Positions 18,723-26,343 of a stretch of 64,000 bases of DNA are shown here, piece after piece. The notes under the pieces were generated by a model. That model worked only from the letters and a program-made list of their open reading frames with translations. It was not told the origin of the DNA and did not search any database. The position numbers and the translations under genes were made by a program. The stretch covers positions 283,654-347,653 of the forward strand of contig NZ_JBEWSZ010000003.1 in assembly GCF_040537815.1 (NCBI RefSeq), in the 5' to 3' direction. Origin of the DNA: Mesorhizobium shangrilense. Lineage in GTDB: Bacteria > Pseudomonadota > Alphaproteobacteria > Rhizobiales > Rhizobiaceae. How positions within the stretch are numbered: the stretch's first letter is position 1; each line of letters begins with the position of its first letter.

Positions 18723-18983
18723 TTAGATGTCATTCCCCATAGCGGAGTCGACCCCTCCCGACAAAAGCCTGACCTTTGCCAGTCTTCTACGGGCAAGCGT
18801 TCGCGCCAAAAGCTCAAAGCCGCGTCCGTAACATTCAACAATGAAAGCCAGCGTCATCAGATCGAGCAGAAAGTCATCGATCGCATGTCTGAGCGCGTCA
18901 GACCTTTCTTCAAGCTGATGCAGCAAGGTGCGCGCCTCTTCGATCGCGGCCCGGCAATCGTCTGCGTCTATTAGCGAATCCAT
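18723..18983 (-). CDS. Small hypothetical helical protein
   Basis: Starting at ATG 18983 (MDSLIDADDCRAAIEEARTL) this gives 86 residues, largely helical, with a heptad-like first half (LLHQLEERSDALRHAIDDFL) and a short hydrophobic centre (LMTLAFIVECYG). The composition is coding-like. An upstream ATG at 19001 would add six residues. No family was recognised and the surroundings are degenerate, so it may itself be a remnant. Confidence 0.4.
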   Translation of the reverse strand: MDSLIDADDCRAAIEEARTLLHQLEERSDALRHAIDDFLLDLMTLAFIVECYGRGFELLARTLARRRLAKVRLLSGGVDSAMGNDI

Positions 18984-19000
18984 CCTGTCAAAGATCTGCA

Positions 19001-19573
19001 AGCGTCCTCACTCTCCCCACACTCAGCGCATTGAACGCCGCTGGTCGGTGAGTTTTCAACGAAAGAAACATCGTCGCATCTCGCGAAAAGGCATCGCTCA
19101 GCAAAGTTCCCTTTGATGAAGCATGGTGCGTCAAACGACAAGCGAGAATCCGGGCTCCCACAACTATGCACCTTGGATGACGTGGTCGAAGGCGAGATGA
19201 ACCCTGTGCAGCAGCTCTCGGCCGCAAAACTCTGGTTAGATTCCATCTTTGCTTCTTTGGCTGAACCTAATGCATCCCGCCGGCTGGCGAGATGAGCTTC
19301 ACGATCGTTGATACGATCTGCTTGGCGTCCAATGTGAGTTCAGCCGGCTTTTGCGTTTATGTCGGAGCGCCGAAACCGACCGCTATGTCGGCAGCGCCGG
19401 GAGATGCCGGATTGGCTTTGGAAGCACGTATGGAAAGCCCCCCAGCCTAGCACCGAAGGTGGCATGAAGGGCCGGCCACAATGGGTGAAGGCGACCTGAT
19501 CGGCCGTATCAGACACCTGCCAGGCGAACCGGACTTGCGCCACGCTTCGCTACTGGGGTTTTCTCGGCGAAAA
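19001..19573. other. Stretch with only weak small ORFs
   Basis: A forward ORF at 19113-19295 contains MNPVQQLSAAKLWLDSIF and could be a small gene, but no supporting family or ribosome-binding site was seen. The rest shows nothing. Confidence 0.35.
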
Positions 19574-19777
19574 CTAGCGCGCCGATTGTTTCCTGGCATA
19601 GGTGGCGACGGCGCAGAGGAAAGCCAAAGCAGCGGTGTCACACGCCGTTCGAGACGGCCCTCTTGCGAACAGTACTGCATCCGCAATCGGGAGAGTCAGG
19701 CCATGCTTTTTGGCGAAGGAGGTGAGCTCGTAAGGCTGATCGTCATCTTGATTGCGAATACCAAGTTCGTAGTCCAT
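19574..19777 (-). CDS. Small hypothetical protein (67 residues)
   Basis: MDYELGIRNQDDDQPYELTS is followed by FAKKHGLTLPIADAVLFARG and a final helix AALAFLCAVATYARKQ. The middle resembles the short helix-turn-helix-like segment of small rhizobial proteins (xxLxxFAKKHGLxxxxAxxIL), but it is not close enough to assign a function. It lies close to another small decayed gene on the same strand. Confidence 0.45.
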   Translation of the reverse strand: MDYELGIRNQDDDQPYELTSFAKKHGLTLPIADAVLFARGPSRTACDTAALAFLCAVATYARKQSAR

Positions 19778-19836
19778 CGATCATTTCCTCCCAGGTTTCC
19801 GACCACCCCCTCTTTGGGTCCAAAATGATTAGCTGC

Positions 19837-20037
19837 CTATGCCAGGTTCTTGTAAAGAGCATCTTCTTCGAAAACGCCCATACCAAATAGGTCCATTGCT
19901 CGCATGGCCAACTGCTACGCTTCAGCAGTGTCTGCGCGGATACCTCTTTCTTGGCAGATCCGATCATAGATCCGCTTCAGCAACGCGAGATCGTCAGGGT
20001 AGGCTATGCCGCATGCGGATTTTTCGGAATTGGTCAT
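19837..20037 (-). pseudogene. Small hypothetical gene with an in-frame TAG
   Basis: From ATG 20037 the frame reads MTNSEKSACGIAYPDDLALL then KRIYDRICQERGIRADTAEA and hits TAG at 19915-19917. It continues in the same frame with QLAMRAMDLFGMGVFEEDAL to a stop at 19837-19839. The two halves together look like one small helical protein of the sort common in rhizobial genomes (about 66 residues). A single-base change would restore it. The function is unknown. Confidence 0.5.
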
Positions 20038-20341
20038 CGCTCCCTCCCTGTTTTAGCGCGGAAGCGCGACAATCGCTCTCAGCCGACCTTGTCACCGATG
20101 TAAAGAATGTACTCTCTTTTTTGGCCAAAGACATAGAAACAAATAAGGTCGCTCGAGGATTCATCGCGCCCTAGACTCCCGGATAATCTGGCACGCATGG
20201 GTCCGCTCCATTCCTCAGTGCCTCTGCGATCAGCCGGCTTTCTGCTGGCGTCGTCCAGGCATTGGTCAGCAAAACCGTCGATGTCCCGCTCAATGGCGCG
20301 TCGACCCGTTAAAAATTCCCGATCGGCAATGATCTCTCAAT

Positions 20342-20389
20342 TCTATCAGCCGCCACGATCCAGTCTCTATCAGCCGCCATGATCCAGTC
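20342..20389. repeat. 24-bp tandem direct repeat, two copies
   Basis: The unit TCTATCAGCCGCCACGATCC plus AGTC occurs at 20342-20365 and again at 20366-20389, with a single C/T difference. It ends about 50 bases upstream of the MFS exporter start and could be regulator sites or a chance duplication. Confidence 0.75.
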
Positions 20390-20441
20390 GAGATTACATG
20401 CGAGACACCGCTGCCAATAACGGAAAGCAAAGGCTCGCAAA

Positions 20442-22097
20442 ATGAGTAGGGTGGCTGGATCAAATGAAGATTTGGCTGCACCAACGACCTTTGCGCCACT
20501 CATGCAGCCGACCTTTCGTTCGATCTGGCTCGCCACGCAGGTCTCGAGCCTCGGTTGGTTGATGCAGACTGTTGCCATCAGCTGGCTGATGGCAACGATT
20601 TCGTCTTCCGATCTGATGGTTGCGCTGGTCCAGGCCTCGTCGAACCTGCCCGCTTTCATTTTGTCTGTGTTCGCCGGGGTTCTCGCTGATAATTTCAGCC
20701 GTCGCCGGGTCATGTTCGCCGGCCGCTGCCTTATGGTGATAGCCTCTGCGATGCTGACCGCTGTTGTGGCGCTGGGCTTTGTCAGTCCGTGGATGATCCT
20801 CGGCTTCAGCTTTTTGATCGCATCTGGAGGCGCTCTCAACGATCCCGCTTGGCAAGCTTCGGTTGGCGATATGGTGGATCGGCGCGATGTCCCCGCAGCC
20901 GTTACCCTGCTCTCCGTCGGCTTCAACACTGTCCGGACCGTGGGCCCGGCACTCGGCGGCATCGTGGTTGCCTCTTTTGGCCTTCTCACCGCTTTTACCG
21001 TGACCACCCTCGCCTATCTGGTACCGCTAGTCACCATATGGCGCTGCAAGTGGAAGGTTCGCTCTTCGCCTCTCCCGCGCGAGTCGATGAGAACGGCAAT
21101 CTATGATGGGCTGCGCTTCACGGCGATGTCATCGGAAATAAAGGCAGCGATCGCCCGCGGAACCCTCTTTGGCCTGGCGAGCATCGCCATACTCGCGCTG
21201 CTGCCGCTGGTTGTCCGCGATCATTTGGGAGGAGGGCCGCTCGCCTATGGCACGCTCATGGCCGGCTTTGGAACTGGCGCCGTCTTCGCCGGCATCTCCA
21301 ACAGCACATTCAGACGGAGCTTGTCGCAAGAACGACTGATGAGGCTCTCCTGCGTCGCTTGCGCGGCATGCTCCCTGTCCCTGGCACTGACCTCTTCGAT
21401 TACGGTGGCGGCAATCGCGCTTGCCTTGGGCGGCGCGGGTTGGGTCACCGCCTGGTCCGGGGTTGGCATAAGCGTGCAGCTGGCGAGCCCGCGCTGGGTC
21501 GTGGGCCGCACCATCTCGATCTACTATGCTTTGATAGATGGCGGCATCGCGGCCGGCAGCTGGTTGTGGGGCACGGTGACGCAGAACCATTCCCTGACCT
21601 TGGCGCTGGAGGGCTCCGCTGGAGCGCTGCTGCTCGTCGCTGCAGCCGGCGTGCTGTTTCCTCTCCGAGAACGTCGAGAATCTGAGCCGGATCCTTTGGA
21701 GGAATTCAACGCCCCGGCAGTCGCTCTCAATTTGAAGCCAAGAAGCGGCCCGATCTCGGTCAAGGTCGAATATCTGATACCCGAGAGAAATCTCGAGGCC
21801 TTCCTCGACCTTATGCGCGAGCGCCGGCACGTCCACAGCCGCGTCGGGGCTCGGAACTGGACGCTTCAGCGCAACCTTCAGAAGCCTATGCAATGGACAG
21901 AAACGTTCCGCACGCCGACCTGGACGGACTACCTTCGCCTCAACCATCGTCTCACGGAAGTAGACAAGGAACTGGACGAGCGTGTCTTCCAGTTGCATGC
22001 GGGAGAGTGCCCTCCTCAAATGACGCTTTCGATTGAGCGGCCGACGAGCTCCGCCCGCAAGCCCTATCAGTCAATCCTTCACATTCCCCGTCATTGA
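20442..22097 (+). CDS. MFS exporter (DHA3/EntS-like, MFS_3) with C-terminal soluble domain
   Basis: 551 residues. The first ~420 form a 12-helix MFS transporter: TFRSIWLATQVSSLGWLMQT, LPAFILSVFAGVLADNFSRRRVM (the conserved loop 2-3 motif), FLIASGGALNDPAWQASVGD and NTVRTVGPALGGIVVASFG. It belongs to the MFS_3 group, which includes the enterobactin exporter EntS. About 110 further residues follow, starting GPISVKVEYLIPERNLEAFL and containing RRHVHSRVGARNWTLQRNLQKP. They resemble an antibiotic-biosynthesis-monooxygenase-like ferredoxin-fold domain often attached to this transporter group. The substrate is unknown; siderophore or small toxic-metabolite efflux is likely. The gene appears intact among decayed neighbours. 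Confidence 0.85.
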   Translation: MSRVAGSNEDLAAPTTFAPLMQPTFRSIWLATQVSSLGWLMQTVAISWLMATISSSDLMVALVQASSNLPAFILSVFAGVLADNFSRRRVMFAGRCLMVIASAMLTAVVALGFVSPWMILGFSFLIASGGALNDPAWQASVGDMVDRRDVPAAVTLLSVGFNTVRTVGPALGGIVVASFGLLTAFTVTTLAYLVPLVTIWRCKWKVRSSPLPRESMRTAIYDGLRFTAMSSEIKAAIARGTLFGLASIAILALLPLVVRDHLGGGPLAYGTLMAGFGTGAVFAGISNSTFRRSLSQERLMRLSCVACAACSLSLALTSSITVAAIALALGGAGWVTAWSGVGISVQLASPRWVVGRTISIYYALIDGGIAAGSWLWGTVTQNHSLTLALEGSAGALLLVAAAGVLFPLRERRESEPDPLEEFNAPAVALNLKPRSGPISVKVEYLIPERNLEAFLDLMRERRHVHSRVGARNWTLQRNLQKPMQWTETFRTPTWTDYLRLNHRLTEVDKELDERVFQLHAGECPPQMTLSIERPTSSARKPYQSILHIPRH

Positions 22098-22696
22098 AGC
22101 CTGACCGTCACATATCTGGGCACCAGCGTTCGCTAAACGCATCGCGCTCAAATTGTTCGGGGCGGAGGCGGACCAACCACCGGGATTATTCAATGTCAGC
22201 GGCGAAGAAGAATAACAGGCTGCGAGCGCGATCGATCGGCCACACCTCGACGAGCATTGACAGCCAAACCGCCGCAAGTTGTCTATAAAACATGACTGCG
22301 AAGGACACATTCTCCGTCCGCATCGCTCAAAATCGCCGCATGGATCGTTTCTGGTCAGCTGGAGCGCTTAGCGACCTCAGTATTTGCTGCGCTCACCGAG
22401 CCAGACGGCCGGGCACAGGCAGTGGAGATGGGGTCGCGCCCAACACCATCAAGCTCGCACGAAATCCTGTGTTCGCCATATAAAGGCGAAGACCGATTCA
22501 ATCCGGCAGGACCTAGCTTCTGCAGCATGCCGGAAGGCTTGGCGGGGATGCAAACTTTATTTGGGATGCATTTGTCGAACGTCGCGCGTCTTTTAAGCTA
22601 CCCACCAGCTCGCGAATAGCACTGCCATGACGGTCACGACAATCCAAAACATGCATATCTGGTTGCTCCGGCTGGGGTCTTCATATTGCGACAATG
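22098..22696. other. Intergenic stretch, nothing recognised
   Basis: Several short overlapping frames without family signatures; no hairpin with a T-run was noticed after the MFS gene. Confidence 0.35.
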
Positions 22697-23626
22697 CTAG
22701 CGCTCCCTTACGCACGTCCCGCCTTCATCCCGCACGATAAATCGCGCCACCAAGGCGACATGGCGGCGCTGCGGCCAGGCGAGATCACTGGCAGAAAGCG
22801 AATCCCCCGGTGAGGGAAAAAACAGCACGAATTCATCGCCGCCGATGCGGGCGAGCGTTGAGCCTTCCGGTGCTTCCTCCTCTATCCGGCGGGCGATCCT
22901 GACAAGCAGTTCATCACCGGTCCTGTGACCGTAGGTATCGTTGACGGATTTGAACCCGTCCAGATCGATCAGCATTGCAACGAAGGGGCCGTCTGCGGTC
23001 TCGAACCGAGCGATAGCGTGTTCGAGGCCACACCTGTTGAGAAGGGCCGTCAGGTGGTCCCGCCCGGAACTGGCCTCCATTTCGGCCGCAAGCCGCTCGG
23101 CTTCATGCCTCAGGCGGCTCGCTGCGCGGAAGCGCGCTTGTCCAACAAACGAAGCTCGAACCAGGCCGCCCAGGAAGAGCAGAACGGCGAAAGCAAGAAC
23201 GTACCCTTCAAAGTTGCCTTTCGCCAGCAAGCACCCCGCTGTGATGAGGAGTGGGGGTGTGATGAAGTTGGTCGCTGCCGCGGCATATCAACTGCCGTAT
23301 GTAACAGCACCAGCTGAGATGCCTGCCAGAATAATCAGATGCAGAGGTGCGTGCGGTTTCGTGTATCCAACCGTAAGGACGGCAAGGAAGGACAAGGCAA
23401 ACCCTGCCAGAAGAGCAAGGATGCCAAACCAGCGAAGCCGCGGCGAAATCCCTGTCAGATCGTCCTGGCGTCCCGTTTGCTTTAGCTGGTAGCGGGCGAG
23501 TGCAAGGCGGCCGACATTTATCGCATTGACGACCAGGAACCAGATTGCGGCGCCAAAGCCGCCGCCGGAAAGGGCCTGCACCGTCAAAATAAGGCCTGAT
23601 AGCATAGTGCTGATCGGCATTGACAC
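22697..23626 (-). pseudogene. GGDEF (diguanylate cyclase-like) membrane protein with in-frame TGA
   Basis: The N-terminal part (from ATG 23626) has membrane segments: LILTVQALSGGGFGAAIWFL, WFGILALLAGFALSFLAVLT and LIILAGISAGAVTYGS. Then TGA at 23288-23290 interrupts. The same frame continues with another membrane pair (ATNFITPPLLITAGCL, YVLAFAVLLFLGGLVRAS) and a GGDEF domain: DHLTALLNRCGLEHAI, IDLDGFKSVNDTYGHRTGDE and IGGDEFVLFF. After GGDEF the normal last ~60 residues are absent and replaced by unrelated sequence. Such proteins make c-di-GMP; this copy carries both a nonsense codon and a damaged C-terminus. Loss of function is likely. Confidence 0.75.
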
Positions 23627-23826
23627 GAAGGGACCGGCCCTCAGATCAGCAAGCTGATCCTGACGGATTCTGGCCTGGTGCGGTGGCTCGTATGCCTCCT
23701 CTCAACATTGCCGGCTGATCATTGAGGTCTTGCCCGCGCCACGCCTTGATCCGCATCATTCCGAGCATCGCCAACGACACATGGACGCAGCGTTGCTAAC
23801 GGCAGGAGTCGAGACTGTCTGTGATT

Positions 23827-25008
23827 TCATCGCCTAAGCATGGCCGAAATGCCATGGCGGACAAAGGGAAGATATTGAACAAAGCGAAGCCCCGCATGTC
23901 TTGCAAGCCGTGCCGCCAAGTGCTCTCCTGAGTAGAGTCCGACAAGTAAATTCGTAGCATTATAGAGCGGTGCAGCCGACCGGCGCAGGCAGCTTTCGTA
24001 TCCGTGGAGCATGTCGGGATCGGCAATGTCGCGCCGGTCGCGATATGCCGTCAGGATTCTATGGGCGAGTTGCTTCTGGCCACTGAGGCTGATGTTAAAG
24101 CCATGCGCAGTCACCGGGTGCATACCAATGGCAGCGTCGCCGATGAGTGCGGCGCTCGGTGCCCAGAACTTGTGCGCCCACGTCGTGACCAGCGGATAGC
24201 TATGGCGGTTGCTTGCCAAGGTCATTTCTCCGAGGCGCCCTCGACACCGGTTCGTCAATTCCCTCAGGAACAAATCGTCGTCCAAAGCAAGCAATCTATC
24301 GGCCTCGTTTAAGTGCAAAGTGAGAAGCAGCGACGACACGCCTTCCATGAGCGGCAACATCGCTATCGTCTGACGGTGATCGAACCATTCGACTGCGATC
24401 TGGTGATGGGCGCGCTCGTGCCTCACCCGGCAAATCAGCATCGCCTTGCCGAGCCGATTGATATCGGCGCCGATGCCGAGCAGGTCGCGCGTTGCCGACA
24501 AACGCGAATCCGCCGCAACGAGAAGCCGAGCGGTCAACCGCCTGCCATCAGAGAGCGTTATGACTGCTCCTTTATGGCTGGTTGCTGCATCGACGACCGA
24601 GTGGCCGCATATCAGCTGAGCATGATCCTGCAAGCGGATGATCTTGAACAGGACATCGCGGATGCGACAATTTGGGACCAGAAATCCGAGTGGTTCCCCA
24701 GATCCTCTGGGAGAATCGAAGCACAGAGCGAAAGGGCTCGATCCGTTGAGCACACGCGCGCCTTGCAGTGGTGATTTGTGCGAAGCGGGGATGGCATCCC
24801 AGGCGCCGAGCTCGCGAAGGATTCTGATCGAGGCGTGGGTCAGCGCGATCTCGCGACCGTCGAAAGCCGGATCCGCCAACCTTTCAAGGGGCTGCTGTTC
24901 AACAACTGCCACCTTCAGTTCGCTCTGCCCCAGCGACGCGGCGAAGGAAAGTCCGACCGGCCCGCCTCCGACGATAACGATGTCGAAACTGTCGTCGGAG
25001 CCGGCCAT
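23827..25008 (-). CDS. FAD-dependent monooxygenase, UbiH/UbiF/COQ6 family
   Basis: 393 residues with the N-terminal FAD-binding loop FDIVIVGGGPVGLSFAASLG, the FDGREIALTHASIRIL segment typical of ubiquinone hydroxylases, RLLVAADSRLSATRDLLGI (the DG-type motif) and the second FAD motif AALIGDAAIGMHPVTAHGFNI. The family hydroxylates the ubiquinone ring or other aromatics using NAD(P)H and O2. Its start overlaps the stop of an upstream fragment that ends in truncated-globin sequence. An ancestral globin-monooxygenase pair is therefore plausible. The gene itself looks intact. Confidence 0.8.
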   Translation of the reverse strand: MAGSDDSFDIVIVGGGPVGLSFAASLGQSELKVAVVEQQPLERLADPAFDGREIALTHASIRILRELGAWDAIPASHKSPLQGARVLNGSSPFALCFDSPRGSGEPLGFLVPNCRIRDVLFKIIRLQDHAQLICGHSVVDAATSHKGAVITLSDGRRLTARLLVAADSRLSATRDLLGIGADINRLGKAMLICRVRHERAHHQIAVEWFDHRQTIAMLPLMEGVSSLLLTLHLNEADRLLALDDDLFLRELTNRCRGRLGEMTLASNRHSYPLVTTWAHKFWAPSAALIGDAAIGMHPVTAHGFNISLSGQKQLAHRILTAYRDRRDIADPDMLHGYESCLRRSAAPLYNATNLLVGLYSGEHLAARLARHAGLRFVQYLPFVRHGISAMLRR

Positions 25009-25412
25009 CAGCGTGCCGCCATCGCGTCGGTTATCTGCGTGAGATGCAGGTGGAGTCGAGCTGCAAACCGTGGACCGATTGCGCTGGGTTCCAGTGCCCG
25101 CCGCATCGCTTCAAGCCACTGCGCATGAACGTCCGCATAAATGGGCAACGACGGATGCAGTCTTATCAGGCACGGACGCAGCTGATCGCACCAGTCTTTG
25201 GGTCCGCCCAACCAGGCAGATAGCCAGCCGGCAAGCGAGATTCTCACGCCGCCGGTTCCTGACCGGTGAAGCAGGGACTGCAAGATACCGTGCTTGCCAA
25301 GCTGGACGTGCTGGGTGGGGATGGTCCGTGTCAGCACCATCTCCAGCCGCTCGCGCCAGAATTGCCCCTCCAGCGCGACATCAACGACCCGAACCGGCTT
25401 GAACTCGTTCAT
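25008..25412 (-). pseudogene. Chimeric ORF: GH127 N-terminus fused to the C-terminal half of a truncated globin
   Basis: The first ~47 residues (FKPVRVVDVALEGQFWRERL, then TRTIPTQHVQLGKHGIL) match the N-terminus of GH127 beta-L-arabinofuranosidases. From about residue 57 on the sequence is the C-terminal half of a group II truncated hemoglobin: ISLAGWLSAWLGGPKDW, RPCLIRLHPSLPI, HAQWLEAMRRALE. The heme-proximal His region of the globin's first half is missing. The breakpoint lies near 25245-25270. The upstream LacI fragment fits with the GH127 piece, and the downstream monooxygenase (1-base overlap) with the globin piece. The fused ORF is open and could be translated, but is unlikely to bind heme or act on sugar. 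Confidence 0.65.
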
Positions 25413-25452
25413 TGGAACGCATCCGTTCCTGCAATGAAGCGCATTGGCGTGC

Positions 25453-25794
25453 TCACGGCTTCGACGATGCCCGCACGACCAGTGAACACAGCCGACGCCT
25501 GACGCCGCTCAGCTTCCCTTCGGCGATTGTCTCCAGCACGCTGTCACCAGCCTCGTGTCCGAGCGCGCTCAGGTTCACATCGATGCTGGTCAGCTGCGGT
25601 CGCGCCGCAAGCACCATCACATCCCAGTTGTCAAATCCGACGATGGCGACGTCGGCAGGTATTGCCAGGCCAATCTCGCGCAGCGTGTTGCACGCGCCGC
25701 CGGTGATCTGATCGTTGCCGCAGAAGATCGCGTTCGGCGTTTGCGGTCCCGAGAACAATCTGGCCGCCGCGTCGCGCCCCAACGCCTCGGCTGA
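25453..25794 (-). pseudogene. LacI-family regulator, C-terminal fragment
   Basis: About 113 residues of the effector-binding domain: GRDAAARLFSGPQTPNAIFCGNDQ, then LREIGLAIPADVAIVGFDNW, RPQLTSIDVNLSALGHEAG and the end RRLCSLVVRASS. The DNA-binding N-terminal domain and half of the periplasmic-binding-like fold are absent. It is followed 40 bases later by the GH127 start, so the original locus was probably a sugar-responsive arabinofuranoside operon. Confidence 0.75.
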
Positions 25795-26094
25795 CTTTTG
25801 GCTTTGGCCATTCTTCGTGTTGGTCTTGATCCAGACCGGTCGCCGAGGTGTTCGGCGGCGCGATCCATTGAAGGAGCCGACCACTACCATGAAAAAATCC
25901 AAAACCCGCCAAGACGCTGGTAGTGACGACTAAACTGTCCGTTAGACATGCGTTCTCCTTTGAAAGGCTAGTCGACGAAACCACGCCGATGAGGAGATAA
26001 CCTTGATCTGGATCAGCCAGACACGACAAATCCGAGCGACGCAGTCCTTCGAGCGACAGGGGCTTTTCACAAATCTACGTCAAGCGCGGCTTAG
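25795..26094. other. Gap between LacI fragment and fixS
   Basis: No gene recognised. It lies downstream of fixS on the reverse strand. A forward stretch near 25890 (MKKSKTRQDAGSDD) is too short to call. Confidence 0.35.
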
Positions 26095-26343
26095 CTAAGC
26101 CAGCTGTGGAGCCTCTGTAGGTTGTTCCCGAGCAAGCCGACTCGGCTGACGACCGGCATCCGCACGGTCGTCGGCACAGCGATCTGGGTCAGATTCCGGC
26201 TTGTCGTCCAGGTCGATGAGGATGCGCTCGGCGGCCCCGTGAAGATCCTCATATTGACCACTCCTCAAGGCCCACAGAAAGCCGGACAGCCCCAGCGCGC
26301 CAAGGAACAGAGCTGCTGGTATGAGGTAGACGAGCGTCGTCAT
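26095..26343 (-). CDS. fixS: cbb3 oxidase maturation protein FixS (CcoS)
   Basis: 82 residues from ATG 26343. One N-terminal membrane segment (MTTLVYLIPAALFLGALGLS) is followed by the CcoS signature GFLWALRSGQYEDLHGAAER with the conserved SGQYxD. The rest is a polar tail, longer than usual. CcoS is needed for cofactor (heme or copper) insertion into the cbb3 oxidase. The start overlaps the fixI stop by 4 bases. Last gene of fixGHIS. Confidence 0.9.
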   Translation of the reverse strand: MTTLVYLIPAALFLGALGLSGFLWALRSGQYEDLHGAAERILIDLDDKPESDPDRCADDRADAGRQPSRLAREQPTEAPQLA

